From Verrucomicrobiota bacterium (GTDB taxonomy: Bacteria > Verrucomicrobiota > Verrucomicrobiia > Opitutales > Opitutaceae), in contig JAEYUW010000016.1 in assembly GCA_023432225.1 (NCBI GenBank), forward strand, positions 75,237 to 139,236: a stretch of 64,000 nt of DNA, given 5' to 3'. Below the pieces are notes generated by a model. It saw only the letters and a program-made list of their open reading frames with translations. It did not search any database and was not told the origin of the DNA. Each line of letters begins with the position of its first letter. Within the stretch, counting starts at the first letter, position 1. The position numbers and the translations under genes were made by a program. Shown here piece after piece: positions 33,253-42,046 of the stretch.

Positions 33253-33269
33253 CGATCAACCGCGCGCGA

Positions 33270-34745
33270 TTACGGTGTGCCGGTCGGAGCGGTGGTGGTG
33301 GCCGCACTGACGGACGCGGCTTTCGTGTCGCGGGCGACGGCGAGTTCGCCTTGGCGGGCGTAGTCGATCGCTTCGGCGAGAATGCGCGCGGCTTCCTGCG
33401 GGGCGTGGAAGCCCATCGAGTTTTCCGCGGAGATGAAGTCGAGACGCCATTGCGCCTGGCGCTGGAAGTCGCGCGCGGCTTTCAGCTGGGCGTCGGTCGC
33501 GCCGGATTTTTGCGCGGCGACGATGGCGTCGATGAGGCCGATGACGGCTTTCTCGCCGCGGTTGAGCAGTTCGACGTTGCGATTCTGGATCGTGAGCGCG
33601 CGGTCCTTGATCTCCTGCTCGGGCACGCGGTGGCAAGTCTGGCAGGCTTGCGCGACGTTGAGCAGCGGCGAGCGGACGTGGTGGTTGCTGACCTTCACGG
33701 CGCCTTCGCGCTGGTAAGGCATGTGGCAGTCGGCGCAGGCGACGCCGGCGCGCGCATGGATGCCTTGGCTCCAGAGTTCGAACTCGGGGTGCTGCGCTTT
33801 GAGCACGGCGGCGCCGGTTTCCTTGTGCGTCCAGTCCTTGAAGCCGGCTTCGTTATAGTAGGCTTCCATTTGCTCGACCTTGAGGCCCTTGTCCCACGGG
33901 AAGGTGACAAGCTTCTTGTCGCCCTTGAAGTGGTATTCGACGTGGCACTGTGCGCAGACCATGGAGCGCATTTCCTGGCGCGTGGCGTCGACGTTCGGAT
34001 TGTATTCGTTCTTGCGGTCGCCTTTGCGCCAGCGCTCGACGGAGGGAAGGTGCGGGGTCGGGTAATCGGACTTGGCGAGGGCGCGGATGCCGTTGATGAA
34101 ACCCGGGCGATTGACGCGCAGGTTCATCGTTTCGGCGTCGTGGCAATCGATGCAGGAGACCGGATGTTCGACGAGCTTCGTGGCGTCGGCGTAGGGCATC
34201 GGGCAGATTTCCTCGAAGCCTTTCTGGATCTGCTGCTCGAAGTTTTCCTTGCCCGCGGGGACGCCGGCCTTGATGCCGGCTTGGCGGTAGGCGTCGACCA
34301 TCGAGGCGTGGCAGTGGAGGCAGGCGCCGGGCTGCTTGAGCTTGGTGACGCGCTCGGTCTCGCGCTGGTCCTGCAGCATGTAGGCGTGGCCGCGCTCTTC
34401 ACGGTAATCGATGGCGAAGCCGTAGCCGGCGAAGATGCGGCGCCAGACCGGATCGGCGTCGAGGTGTTGGAACGCTTCGCTGCCGCCGTGAGTGGTGCGC
34501 TCGACGTCGACGGTGCGGCGGTAGCTGTCGTATTGGCGCGGGTAATTTTTGCCCCAGATGGCGGGGTCGATGGTCTGGTCGTTGGTTTCGACGACGCGGA
34601 AGACGTCCTTGGTCGCCTCGGCTTTGCGGGCGACGATGTTCTGGTAGAGCATCAGCACGCCGAAGGTGGCGATGGCGAAGAGAGCGAGGAGGCCGAGGTA
34701 GCCGGCGAGGGCTAGGCCGCGTTGGCTTTGGAGACGGGAGTTCAT
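33270..34745 (-). CDS. nrfA: pentaheme cytochrome c nitrite reductase (ammonifying)
   Basis: Reduces nitrite to ammonium with six electrons in the periplasm. The 491-residue protein has an N-terminal signal/anchor helix (about 12-34) and five heme sites: C142-H146, C198-H202, C264-H268, C337-H341 and C368-H372. Heme 1, which carries the substrate site, is CLHCH and not the CWNCK of E. coli, so the axial lysine type is replaced by the CXXCH type known from some epsilonproteobacteria and others. The [12 protein letters not shown] stretch supplies the active-site Tyr and calcium-side residues. It follows nrfH by 55 bases. Confidence 0.93.
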   Translation of the reverse strand: MNSRLQSQRGLALAGYLGLLALFAIATFGVLMLYQNIVARKAEATKDVFRVVETNDQTIDPAIWGKNYPRQYDSYRRTVDVERTTHGGSEAFQHLDADPVWRRIFAGYGFAIDYREERGHAYMLQDQRETERVTKLKQPGACLHCHASMVDAYRQAGIKAGVPAGKENFEQQIQKGFEEICPMPYADATKLVEHPVSCIDCHDAETMNLRVNRPGFINGIRALAKSDYPTPHLPSVERWRKGDRKNEYNPNVDATRQEMRSMVCAQCHVEYHFKGDKKLVTFPWDKGLKVEQMEAYYNEAGFKDWTHKETGAAVLKAQHPEFELWSQGIHARAGVACADCHMPYQREGAVKVSNHHVRSPLLNVAQACQTCHRVPEQEIKDRALTIQNRNVELLNRGEKAVIGLIDAIVAAQKSGATDAQLKAARDFQRQAQWRLDFISAENSMGFHAPQEAARILAEAIDYARQGELAVARDTKAASVSAATTTAPTGTP

Positions 34746-34800
34746 GACGGGCGAAGGGCGGTGAAGAGAAAGATTAGGAGAAAGAGAAGAGGAGGATTCG

Positions 34801-35277
34801 TTACCGCACGGGGCCGTGGCCGACGTCGCGGTGGCAATGGAGGCAATCGAGCATCTTCTGCGGATCGCCCGGATGGGTGTTGATGCCGTCGACGATCTGC
34901 TGGTGGCAGGCGACGCAGTTGTCCTGGAGCACGGCGACGTTCTTCGGGCGGATCATGATGGGCTCATGAAAGTCCTGGAGCGTGAAACCCTTCGAGTGCC
35001 AGTAGCCGTTTTCGGCTTTGCTGAGATATTTCAGGACCAAGTTTCGCGGCACGTGGCAATCGTTGCAGGTGGCGACGGCGTGGTGCGGCGATTTTTGCCA
35101 GCCGTCGAAGTGCTCGCGCATGATGTGGCAGTTCATGCACGCCTTCGGGTCGTTCGAGAAATACGACAACCCGTGGGCGTAGGTGAACGTGTAGGTGCCG
35201 AGCCCGAGGAACAGGCCCATCACGCCGGTGAGCGCGAGGCCGAGCAGAAAGCGTTTGCGCGGGGCTGGGGTGGACAT
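34801..35277 (-). CDS. nrfH: tetraheme quinol dehydrogenase NrfH
   Basis: Membrane-anchored NapC/NirT-family cytochrome that oxidises quinol and feeds NrfA. The 158-residue protein has one N-terminal helix (about 9-30) and four heme motifs: CMNCH (47-51), CNDCH, CVACH and CLHCH. Length and heme number match NrfH rather than the five-heme TorC-type proteins. It is placed between the porin gene and nrfA on the same strand. Confidence 0.93.
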   Translation of the reverse strand: MSTPAPRKRFLLGLALTGVMGLFLGLGTYTFTYAHGLSYFSNDPKACMNCHIMREHFDGWQKSPHHAVATCNDCHVPRNLVLKYLSKAENGYWHSKGFTLQDFHEPIMIRPKNVAVLQDNCVACHQQIVDGINTHPGDPQKMLDCLHCHRDVGHGPVR

Positions 35278-35299
35278 GGGAAAGGAGAGCCGCGGTCGC

Positions 35300-36499
35300 T
35301 CAGTAGGCGATGTCGACTTGCAGCCACACCTTCTGGACGTTGGCGAAGGCGAGGCTGTCGCGGCGGAAGTTGGCGAACTTCGCGGTGCCGGTGACGTATT
35401 TGCCGAACTTGCGCGTGAGCATCACGTCGAACTCGGTGTCGAGGTTCGCGCCGCCCTTGTCGGCTTCGAACTGGTGATAGAACGCGGTGAGTGCGACGGC
35501 TTGCGGGAGCGTCGTGGTGACCTTCGCGTAGGTGTCGACGAGGCCGGCGGCGGGCGTGGCGAGGAAGAGATCGGCCCAGCCGTTCCAAGCGTGGAGCGTG
35601 GCGAGCGGGGTCTTGAAGCCGATGTTGTTGTCGGAGCCGAGCGACTCGTAGCCGAGTGCGAACGAACCTTGTTTCACCGCGAGGCCGGCCTCGAGGTAGG
35701 CGTAGGTGGCGCGGTAGTTCAGCGCGCTCGAGCCGTAGTCGGATTGCGTGGCGAGTTCGGCGCGATAGGTGAGCGAGAGGGTGTCGTCGAGCTTGCGCGT
35801 GCCGGCGAGGCTCGCGCCGTAGGTGGCGCAGGAGTTCGCGGCGGAGTTCTCGAAATCGAGCAGATAAGCGTAGCCGGTGAGCGTGCCGAACGGCAGGCCG
35901 GCGCGGCTGACGTTGAAGAGATGCGAGTCGGATTCCCAGCGGCCTTGCGCGTGGCGGCGCGAGAAGACGCGATTGATCTGGTCGAGGTAGGCGTAGGTGA
36001 CGGTCGTCTGCTCGAGCGATTTGTCCTGCACCACGAGCGCGTCGAACGTCTGCTGGTTTTGGCGCCAGCCGACGTCGCCGATGAAGCGGGCGTTGTCGAG
36101 GATCAGCTTCTGGCGGCCGAGGGTCGCGACGGTCTTGCCGAAATTGTAGCCGAGCCAGAGCTGGTTCAGCTCGGTGGTCTCGGGATCGCCGACGACGGCG
36201 CGCGGACCAGCGGCGGGATTCAGGCCGGACTGGCTGTAGGCATCGCCGTCGAGCGCGGCGACGTTTTCGCCTTCGACGGAGAACTGCCAGCCTTGGAACC
36301 GGGCTGTTGTGAGGCCGAGGCGCGTGCGCAGCGTGAGCGCGTTCGCGTCGAGCAGGTTGGTCTGTTGGACGCCTTCGTAGCGCAGGCGGGCGTTGAGCGA
36401 GACCTTGCTTTGCGCGAGGGCGTCGGCGAGCGAGGCGGGTTCGGCGGCGGTCGCGACGAGCGCGAGCGCGGCGAGAGAGAGCACGGCAGGGAATTTCAT
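35300..36499 (-). CDS. outer-membrane beta-barrel porin-like protein
   Basis: A 399-residue protein (ATG 36499) with a signal peptide (about 1-20) and alternating amphipathic strands throughout, ending in the aromatic VWLQVDIAY. Motifs such as VSLNARLRYEGVQQ and LGRQKLILDNARFIGDVGWRQ are typical of alginate-export-like/porin barrels. As first gene of the nrf unit it may let nitrite or another small anion into the periplasm; that is inference from position. An in-frame upstream start at 36544 would precede the signal peptide. Confidence 0.8.
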   Translation of the reverse strand: MKFPAVLSLAALALVATAAEPASLADALAQSKVSLNARLRYEGVQQTNLLDANALTLRTRLGLTTARFQGWQFSVEGENVAALDGDAYSQSGLNPAAGPRAVVGDPETTELNQLWLGYNFGKTVATLGRQKLILDNARFIGDVGWRQNQQTFDALVVQDKSLEQTTVTYAYLDQINRVFSRRHAQGRWESDSHLFNVSRAGLPFGTLTGYAYLLDFENSAANSCATYGASLAGTRKLDDTLSLTYRAELATQSDYGSSALNYRATYAYLEAGLAVKQGSFALGYESLGSDNNIGFKTPLATLHAWNGWADLFLATPAAGLVDTYAKVTTTLPQAVALTAFYHQFEADKGGANLDTEFDVMLTRKFGKYVTGTAKFANFRRDSLAFANVQKVWLQVDIAY

Positions 36500-36571
36500 G
36501 ATACGGGCTTGGTGGCGCGGCCCGTGGTTGCCGTGACGGGACAAGATTACCCGGGCGAACCCGGGCGAACC

Positions 36572-36585
36572 TTGATCTGGATCAA
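36572..36585 (-). promoter_or_regulatory. Crp/Fnr-type box before the porin-nrfHA unit
   Basis: TTGATCTGGATCAA, a perfect Fnr/Dnr consensus inverted repeat. Centre 79.5 bases before the porin ATG, giving a leader of about 38 bases if it works at -41.5. A direct repeat CCCGGGCGAA lies just downstream in window coordinates (36551-36570). Confidence 0.85.
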
Positions 36586-36662
36586 GGCGCGGTTCCTATA
36601 ACGCCGCGCACTGAGCCCGATAAGGCTCAGCCGTTCACGCGCGCGCCGGCGGATGGCGGCGC

Positions 36663-37253
36663 CTAGTCGTGCACGTGCGCCTCGGTGTGCGCCGGGGCTT
36701 CGGACATTCCGGCGAGGCCCTCGTAGAGGTGGATGAAGTTAACGTAGGCGGCGACGAACTCGCGACCGGCCGCGACGTTGTGGTCACGATGCTCGCGACG
36801 GCGCTCGAGTTCGGCGTAGCGGGTGCGCAGGAGGCGATCGATCTTGGTGGTGGCTTCGGCCACAAGCAGGTCGATCTTGCCGTCGGCGATGGCGCGATCG
36901 GCGGCGACGAGCGCGGCGTCACCGCTGCCGGCGGGTTTCAAACCCGTATACGGCGCACCTTCGCCGGCGCGATGGATGCGCACGAGCGTTTCGAAGAAAT
37001 AGCGATCGGCGAGTGCGGCGGCCGCGGGCGAGAGTTTGCGCACGGTCGCCGCTTCAGCGAAGGCCGCACGAATTTCGGCTTCGTGATCGGCCTTCACCCA
37101 TTTGAGCACCGGGGTGACGTCGCCGGCGGCAAGCGCGCCTTGCGCATCGATGACGACGGGACCGTCGAGAGTGTCGCAATGAGCGAAACTGCGAACGGGG
37201 AGCGCGAGGACCAGTGACGAAACGAGCAGCGAGAGCAGACGGTGGTTTTTCAT
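36663..37253 (-). CDS. DUF6448-like periplasmic protein
   Basis: A 196-residue exported protein with a signal peptide (about 1-24) and the start AHCDTLDGPVVIDA right after cleavage, the hallmark of the DUF6448 family. The rest is helical with several His (RIHRAGEG, REHRDHNVAAG) and a His-rich end (AHTEAHVHD), which could bind copper or heme. It is last in the nirK-nirV-SCO series, 67 bases after the SCO gene. Function of the family is not known to me. Confidence 0.72.
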   Translation of the reverse strand: MKNHRLLSLLVSSLVLALPVRSFAHCDTLDGPVVIDAQGALAAGDVTPVLKWVKADHEAEIRAAFAEAATVRKLSPAAAALADRYFFETLVRIHRAGEGAPYTGLKPAGSGDAALVAADRAIADGKIDLLVAEATTKIDRLLRTRYAELERRREHRDHNVAAGREFVAAYVNFIHLYEGLAGMSEAPAHTEAHVHD

Positions 37254-37320
37254 GGCGGTGGCTAGTCAGAGGCGGAGCGCCCGGACGCGGACGTTCCGAG
37301 CACCGCCCGATCGATGGAGT

Positions 37321-38085
37321 TCAGCGCTGGGCTTCGAGCGCGGTGAGAGCGGCGTCGAGGCCGCCGGAGAGGCCGGTGCGTTGGTGGACGACTTCGCCTT
37401 CGCGGTTGAGGATCGTGAAGAGGTTCGAGTGAGCGAAGGAGCCGTCGGCCTCCTGTTTGTATTTCACGCCGAGCAACGCGGCGAGTTCGCGCACGGAGGC
37501 GTCGTCACCGCGGAGGAGAATCCAGTTGGCGTCGAGCTGGCGCGCCGCGCGGTATTGCGCGAGGGCGGCGACGGTGTCGCGCTCGAGGTCGAAGGAGACG
37601 AGGACGAACACGGCGTCTTTGCGCCGCTCGGGCGAGAGACGCGACTGGACGGCGAGCAGGTCGGTGACGGTGAGCGGGCAGGCGTAGCCGCAGGTGGCGA
37701 AGAACATGTTCACCACGACGGGGCGGCCGCGGAGCTCGGCGAGGCGGAAGGTTTTTCCGGAGTCGTCGGTGAACGTGCCGTCGGCTTGGTAGAGGGAGGT
37801 GCGGGTGAGCGGAGTTTCGCTTTGGCCGAGGTGTTGTGCGCTGGACGCTTTGGGCTGCTCAACTTCGGCGGCGGCGCAGCAGGCGGCTTTGGCGGGCGCG
37901 GCGGGTTTTTCCATCGCGGCGCAACAGGCGTCTTTGGGTTCCGGCTTCGGCTCGGGTTTGCAGCAAGAGCCGGCGTGCGCGGCGACGGTGACGAAGAAAA
38001 TCGCGGCGGCGAGGAAGGCGATCAGCGGGAGTTTGTAATATAATACGTTACAAACGGGACGGGGGGACGAGGGCGTGGAGTGCAT
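37321..38085 (-). CDS. SCO-family protein with Cys-rich linker
   Basis: A 254-residue protein: N-terminal signal/anchor (about 19-38), then a linker with repeated Cys-Cys pairs (SCCKPEPKPE, ACCAAMEK, ACCAAAE), then a SCO domain with ATCGYACP and the distal His in FAHSNLFTIL. The three CC pairs could hold extra copper, or hand it to the CXXXC site. It is placed between nirV and the DUF6448 gene, so copper loading of NirK or of a CuA site is likely. Codons about 11-19 are encoded by an AT-centred palindrome (38031-38055), which reads VCNVLYYK. Confidence 0.82.
   Translation of the reverse strand: MHSTPSSPRPVCNVLYYKLPLIAFLAAAIFFVTVAAHAGSCCKPEPKPEPKDACCAAMEKPAAPAKAACCAAAEVEQPKASSAQHLGQSETPLTRTSLYQADGTFTDDSGKTFRLAELRGRPVVVNMFFATCGYACPLTVTDLLAVQSRLSPERRKDAVFVLVSFDLERDTVAALAQYRAARQLDANWILLRGDDASVRELAALLGVKYKQEADGSFAHSNLFTILNREGEVVHQRTGLSGGLDAALTALEAQR
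38031..38055. repeat. AT-centred palindrome P3 in the 5' end of the SCO gene
   Basis: GTTTGTAATATA/TACGTTACAAAC, two mismatched pairs in 12. The same family as P1/P2 (27570-27646) and P4/P5 (39023-39098). It is read in frame just before the hydrophobic part of the signal sequence. Confidence 0.7.
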
Positions 38086-38135
38086 GGCGACGGGGCGGGA
38101 GAGCTACTCAGAGGAAGAGAAGAGAGAAGGATTGG

Positions 38136-39089
38136 TCAGAGGTCCTGCGCGCAGCGGAAACCGAGCGAGGAGGTCGTGTTGTTGGCCTTGAGGGAGGCGC
38201 GGAGCGCGCCGCGCATGAAGGCGGCGTAATCCGTGGTGTCTTTGGCCCCGACGGAACCGGCGCCGCAGAAGAGGTCGCGCTCCAGGCCGGAGTCGGCGCG
38301 CGACTCGCCGGTGACGAGCGCGGTGTTGAAATCGGAAACCCATTCCCACACCAGACCGTGGAGGCCGCGTGCGCCGTGGAAATTCGGACGCGCGGTATCG
38401 ATGCTGGGGAGGACTGCAGGCACCGGGCGCGCGAGCCAGGCATAGAGATCGCGGTTGAGCTGCTCGTCGTTTTTGCCATCGGCGCGCGTGTAGCCGGCGC
38501 TGGCGGCCAGCTCCCACTCGGCGGTGGTCGGCAGGCGCTTGCCGACCCACGCGGCGTAGGCGCGGGCGGCGAACCAGGAGACGCGCACGACGGGGGCGTC
38601 GGCGGGCGCGCGCGGGCCGAGCTCGAGGTCACCTGCCCAGGTTTCCAAGTAGGAGGCGTCGGCAAAGAGCGGGCTGACGCGCGAGCGCTGCCACTTCGGG
38701 TGGGCGCGGACGAAGGCGAGAAATTGCGCGTTGGTGACGGGCGAGGCGTCGAGGCGGAAGGCCGCGACGGGCACGCTGGCGAGATCTTTGACGGACCGCT
38801 GGAGCGGGACGTAGTTGCCGGCGGGAATCACAACGGCGTCGGCTGACGCCGTCGGATTTTGGATTTTGGATTCTCGATTCTCGATTGGGAGATTCGTGGG
38901 ATCGGGAATGCGGGTTTCGGATGGAGGAGGACGGAGTGTCGCTGGAGCGAGACTCGACGAAGCCGTTTCGGACGCGAAACCGCCGACCGTGCTCGCGAGC
39001 AGTGCGGCGGCGACAGCGGCGGGTTTGTAACGTAATACGTTACAAACAGCGGAGCCTCGACGAGGGAGGAGGCGCGAAATGTAATCCAT
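38136..39089 (-). CDS. nirV: NirV-like formylglycine-generating-enzyme family protein
   Basis: A 317-residue exported protein of the SUMF1/FGE fold: VTNAQFLAFVRAHP, PVVRVSWFAARAYAAW, RLPTTAEWELAASAG, GLHGLVWEWVSDF and a C-terminal SLGFRCAQDL. The copper cysteines of true FGE are not evident, so it is not expected to make formylglycine. NirV of this fold accompanies nirK in several denitrifiers; role unclear. The ATG at 39089 is the centre of palindrome P5. The open frame extends upstream to 39329, but that part has no signal peptide. Codons near residue 70 carry a GGATTTTGGATTCTCGATT repeat (38850-38895) in frame. Confidence 0.8.
   Translation of the reverse strand: MDYISRLLPRRGSAVCNVLRYKPAAVAAALLASTVGGFASETASSSLAPATLRPPPSETRIPDPTNLPIENRESKIQNPTASADAVVIPAGNYVPLQRSVKDLASVPVAAFRLDASPVTNAQFLAFVRAHPKWQRSRVSPLFADASYLETWAGDLELGPRAPADAPVVRVSWFAARAYAAWVGKRLPTTAEWELAASAGYTRADGKNDEQLNRDLYAWLARPVPAVLPSIDTARPNFHGARGLHGLVWEWVSDFNTALVTGESRADSGLERDLFCGAGSVGAKDTTDYAAFMRGALRASLKANNTTSSLGFRCAQDL
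38850..38895. repeat. GATTTTGGATTCTCGATT repeat inside nirV
   Basis: GGATTTTGGATTCTCGATTC occurs here and, as both arms of a long palindrome, at 46573-46684. In nirV it codes for ENRESKIQNP in frame, in a linker after the signal peptide. Confidence 0.75.
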
Positions 39090-39098
39090 TAGATTACA
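39023..39098. promoter_or_regulatory. paired palindromes E2 at the nirV start
   Basis: GTAACGTAATACGTTAC (perfect core of a 25-base palindrome) centred at 39035 and TGTAATCCATTAGATTACA centred at 39089. Centre spacing 54 bp, the same as E1 at 27570-27646, although only about 10 of 31 spacer bases agree. The nirV ATG is the centre of the second palindrome. Confidence 0.75.
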
Positions 39099-39374
39099 AA
39101 CCCGAGGGGCGCGCGCGTATGGGAAGAGTGGAAGAGAAGCTCCGGCCGCGGCGACGAGGGGGCGCGTGCGGGCGCAACGCGTCGTCGCGGCCGGAGTGCA
39201 GTTCACGGGTTCCTTAACGCTAACCTTGGACAAAGTCGCCGCCGTGTCCGGGCCGCAACACGCCGCGCCCGCGCCGGCGGAGGCCGGGGCAGGAGAGTTG
39301 CGGCGGGCGGTGACGAGCGTCGTGGACACGGCGGGAAGCGGAATGAGGCGTGCGTGAGCGCGCGGGCCTACGGT

Positions 39375-40964
39375 TTAGTTGCTGCGGGCTTCGTTGCGAA
39401 TGGCCTTCACGTGGTCGGCCTTGAAGGCGTCGCCTTGATTGCCCCACGAGTTGTAGACGTAGGTGAGAACGTCGGCGACCTGCTGATCGGTGAGAGCGGC
39501 TTCCTGCGGCGGCATGGCGCTGTCGTAGGTCTTGCCGTTGACGGTGACAGGACCGGTGAGGCCCTTCAGCACGACGCGGACGGCGCGGTCGCGGTCGGCG
39601 AGCATGTAGTCGGATTGCGCGAGCGGCGGGAAGACGGCGGGCAGGCCCTTGCCGTCGGGTTGGTGGCAGGCGAAGCAGAGGCCCATGTAGACCTGTTTGC
39701 CCTTTTCGATCTGCATTTCCTTCGTGAGGCCGGCGATGGCGGGATTGTTTTGGATCTCGGCGGCGATCTTGGCCTTCAGCTCGGCTTCGCGTTTCGCGGA
39801 GTCGGAGCCAGCCTCGGCGGCGGCACCGAAATAAACCGCGTCGATTTCCTTGCCGGAGTAAGTGACGCGATCTTCGGCGCCGTTGACCTTGATCATGCCG
39901 AGCGCGCCTTTGTTGAAGGCACGGGTGAGCGAGTGATCGACGAGCACGTAGGTGCCGGGGACGTCGACCTTGAACTCGACGACCGCGGCGCCGCCGGAGG
40001 GCACGAGCGTGGTCTGGACGTTGGCGTTGGGCAGGCTGAGGCCGGCCTCGGGATAGACCTTGTCGAAGATTTCGCCGATGATGTGGAAGGAGGAGGTGAC
40101 GTTCGGGCCGCCGACGCCGAAGTAGAGGCGGACGTGTTCGCCGACGTTGGCGGTGATGGCCTTGTCGCCGACGAGGGAGCCGACGGAGCCGTTGAACACG
40201 ACGTAGGGCGGACGCTCGTCGATGGCCTTGGCCATGTCGAAGGATTGCAGGCCTTCCTCGCCGTAGCGGCCGGTGGTGTAGAACTCGCCCTGCATGACGT
40301 AGTATTCCTTGTCGACCTTGGGCAGACCGTCCTTCGGCTCGACGAGGATGAGGCCATACATGCCGTTGCCGATGTGCATCGGGACGGGCGCGGTCGCGCA
40401 GTGATAAACGTAGAGGCCGGGATTCAGCGCCTTGAAGGTGAATTGCGAGCTGTGACCCGGCGCGGTGAACGTCGACGCGGCGCCGCCGCCGGGGCCGGTG
40501 ACGGCGTGAAGGTCGATGTTGTGCGGGAGCTTCGAGGACGGGTGGTTGTCGAGGTGGAACTCCACGACGTCGCCTTCGCGAATGCGGATAAAGGAGCCCG
40601 GGACGCTGCCGCCGTAGGTCCAGAAGGTGTATTCGACACCGTCGGCGAGACGGCCGACCATCTCGCGGACTTCGAGGTGGACGACGACGCGCGCGGCGTA
40701 TTTGCGCGTGATGGCGGGCGGAACGTGCGGGGGGGCGGTGAGGATGGCCTGTTCGACGGGCATCGCCTGAACTTCAGGCGGGAGGATGACGAGACCCTTG
40801 GCGTCGGTCGGGCCTTCGTTGGCGCCGGCGAGGGTGGCGGTGAAGAGCGCGGCGGCCAAAGCAAGGCCAGCCGTCGCGAGGACGGTGATGCGTGGATGTT
40901 TCATCGTGGAAAAGCGAGCGTAGCCGCGAGTGGGGGTTTCGGCGTGGTGAGCTTTGCGATTCAT
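39375..40964 (-). CDS. nirK: copper nitrite reductase with C-terminal cytochrome c domain
   Basis: Reduces nitrite to NO in the periplasm. Numbered from the alternative Met at 40904: signal peptide about 1-28; two cupredoxin domains with type-1 copper ligands H128, C169, H177, M182 ([15 protein letters not shown]), type-2 ligands H133, H168, H324, and catalytic Asp131/His274. A C-terminal domain (about 400-509) has CFACH, so the electron donor heme is fused on. The ATG at 40964 leaves a 24-base leader after a box at -41.5; the ATG at 40904 starts directly at the signal peptide. Downstream: nirV, SCO and DUF6448 genes. Confidence 0.93.
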   Translation of the reverse strand: MNRKAHHAETPTRGYARFSTMKHPRITVLATAGLALAAALFTATLAGANEGPTDAKGLVILPPEVQAMPVEQAILTAPPHVPPAITRKYAARVVVHLEVREMVGRLADGVEYTFWTYGGSVPGSFIRIREGDVVEFHLDNHPSSKLPHNIDLHAVTGPGGGAASTFTAPGHSSQFTFKALNPGLYVYHCATAPVPMHIGNGMYGLILVEPKDGLPKVDKEYYVMQGEFYTTGRYGEEGLQSFDMAKAIDERPPYVVFNGSVGSLVGDKAITANVGEHVRLYFGVGGPNVTSSFHIIGEIFDKVYPEAGLSLPNANVQTTLVPSGGAAVVEFKVDVPGTYVLVDHSLTRAFNKGALGMIKVNGAEDRVTYSGKEIDAVYFGAAAEAGSDSAKREAELKAKIAAEIQNNPAIAGLTKEMQIEKGKQVYMGLCFACHQPDGKGLPAVFPPLAQSDYMLADRDRAVRVVLKGLTGPVTVNGKTYDSAMPPQEAALTDQQVADVLTYVYNSWGNQGDAFKADHVKAIRNEARSN

Positions 40965-41022
40965 GGCGTGAGTTTTGTCGGGGCTTATGTCGACACAGTA
41001 ACCTGCCGCGGGCCGGCGCGCC

Positions 41023-41036
41023 TTGATGCGAGTCAA
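41023..41036 (-). promoter_or_regulatory. Crp/Fnr-type box before nirK
   Basis: TTGATGCGAGTCAA, a TTGA-N6-TCAA inverted repeat. Centre 65.5 bases before the ATG at 40964. Fits activation of nirK by a Dnr/NnrR-type regulator such as the one encoded at 22552. Confidence 0.8.
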
Positions 41037-41060
41037 GCGCGCGCGATTTTCGCCGGCGTC

Positions 41061-42011
41061 TCAGCGCCAGGCGTAAGCGACGGCAAGGCCTGCGAGATAC
41101 GTCAGGCCGAGAACCGCTTCGAGCATGCCGATGCGCTTGGCGCTCCACACGGGGGCAAGTGGTGAGAGGAAAAGCGCGGAGCGCGCGACCAGCAGTGCAA
41201 CGAAGGCGCACGCGAGCGCCGGGATCTGGTGGAAGGTTGCGAGCGCGGTGACGCCGAGGAGCGACGCGCCTGCGCTGAGCAGCGCGGGCCGGACGCTCGC
41301 GGACTGGCCCTTGGCCGAGCGCACGTAGCTGCGCACGGTCAGCACGGTCGGGATGCTGCGCGCGAGCATCAACGCAGCGAGACCGAGGGCCGGGCCAGCC
41401 GCCCAGCCGGCGAGCGTAGCGAAGGCGGCGGGGACGAGGGCGAACGCGGTGCAGCCCGCGAGTTCCGCTTCCGCCTCGCGCATCTCGCCGCGGAGATCAA
41501 ACCAGAGAAACGCGCCGCCGAACGGCAGTGCGAGCAGCAGCGGCCAGAGCGAATAGGCGCCGGTCCAAAATTGCTTATTAAGCAAAGATGGAGCATGCGA
41601 CTCAGCGGTCGCTTCCCTCTGAGATTCGAGAGCGGCAGAATCAGGGCAGGAGCTATTTTGCGTATTAAGCAATTTAGCTGAATGGGGCGCAGAGACTGGA
41701 GAGGCGTCGTTGGTGGTGCTGGCGAGCAGCAGCGCGGTGATGGCCAGGGTGGCGAACGCGAGGACCCAGCGCCACGCGGCGGCGCGGCGGGTGTCGGTGG
41801 CAGGCAGGGTGCACGCGAGTTTCAGCGGACGGCGCGTGAAGAAACCGGCACCGACCGCGAGCGCGAGCCACGCGCCGGCGTGCGAGGGCGCGACGAGCAG
41901 GCCGAGCGCGACGGGTTCGAGCGCGAGCGACCAGCTGCCGTGCTCGCGCGGCATCACGAGCGAACGGAAGGAAGTGTTCGGAGCCGCGGATGGAGGCGTG
42001 GGCGTGGACAT
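41061..42011 (-). CDS. YwiC-like membrane protein with palindrome insertion
   Basis: A 316-residue protein with about eight helices. The N-terminal SLVMPREHGSWSLALEP is the YwiC-family signature; YwiC homologues lie next to nitrate/nitrite respiration genes in several bacteria, and the role is not settled. Residues about 103-147 form a hydrophilic loop that is encoded by an inserted element with two TTGCTTA-type palindromes (41571-41672); the reading frame is kept. A Fnr-type box lies 36 bases upstream. Confidence 0.75.
   Translation of the reverse strand: MSTPTPPSAAPNTSFRSLVMPREHGSWSLALEPVALGLLVAPSHAGAWLALAVGAGFFTRRPLKLACTLPATDTRRAAAWRWVLAFATLAITALLLASTTNDASPVSAPHSAKLLNTQNSSCPDSAALESQREATAESHAPSLLNKQFWTGAYSLWPLLLALPFGGAFLWFDLRGEMREAEAELAGCTAFALVPAAFATLAGWAAGPALGLAALMLARSIPTVLTVRSYVRSAKGQSASVRPALLSAGASLLGVTALATFHQIPALACAFVALLVARSALFLSPLAPVWSAKRIGMLEAVLGLTYLAGLAVAYAWR
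41571..41672. repeat. paired AT-centred palindromes inside the YwiC-like gene
   Basis: TTGCTTATTAAGCAA (perfect around its centre, 41578) and TTGCGTATTAAGCAA (41665), 87 bp between centres. AT-rich within GC-rich coding sequence. The layout, two palindromes with a TATTA-like centre, resembles E1 and E2 although the words differ. Confidence 0.75.
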
Positions 42012-42046
42012 GCCGGAGACTATCGCGCGAAAGGAGGGCGAGTGCC

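Noticed and set aside
38136..39329. Longer nirV starting at 39329
   Set aside because: The extra N-terminal 80 residues have no signal peptide at the front and run through palindrome sequence; ATG 39089 gives an export signal.
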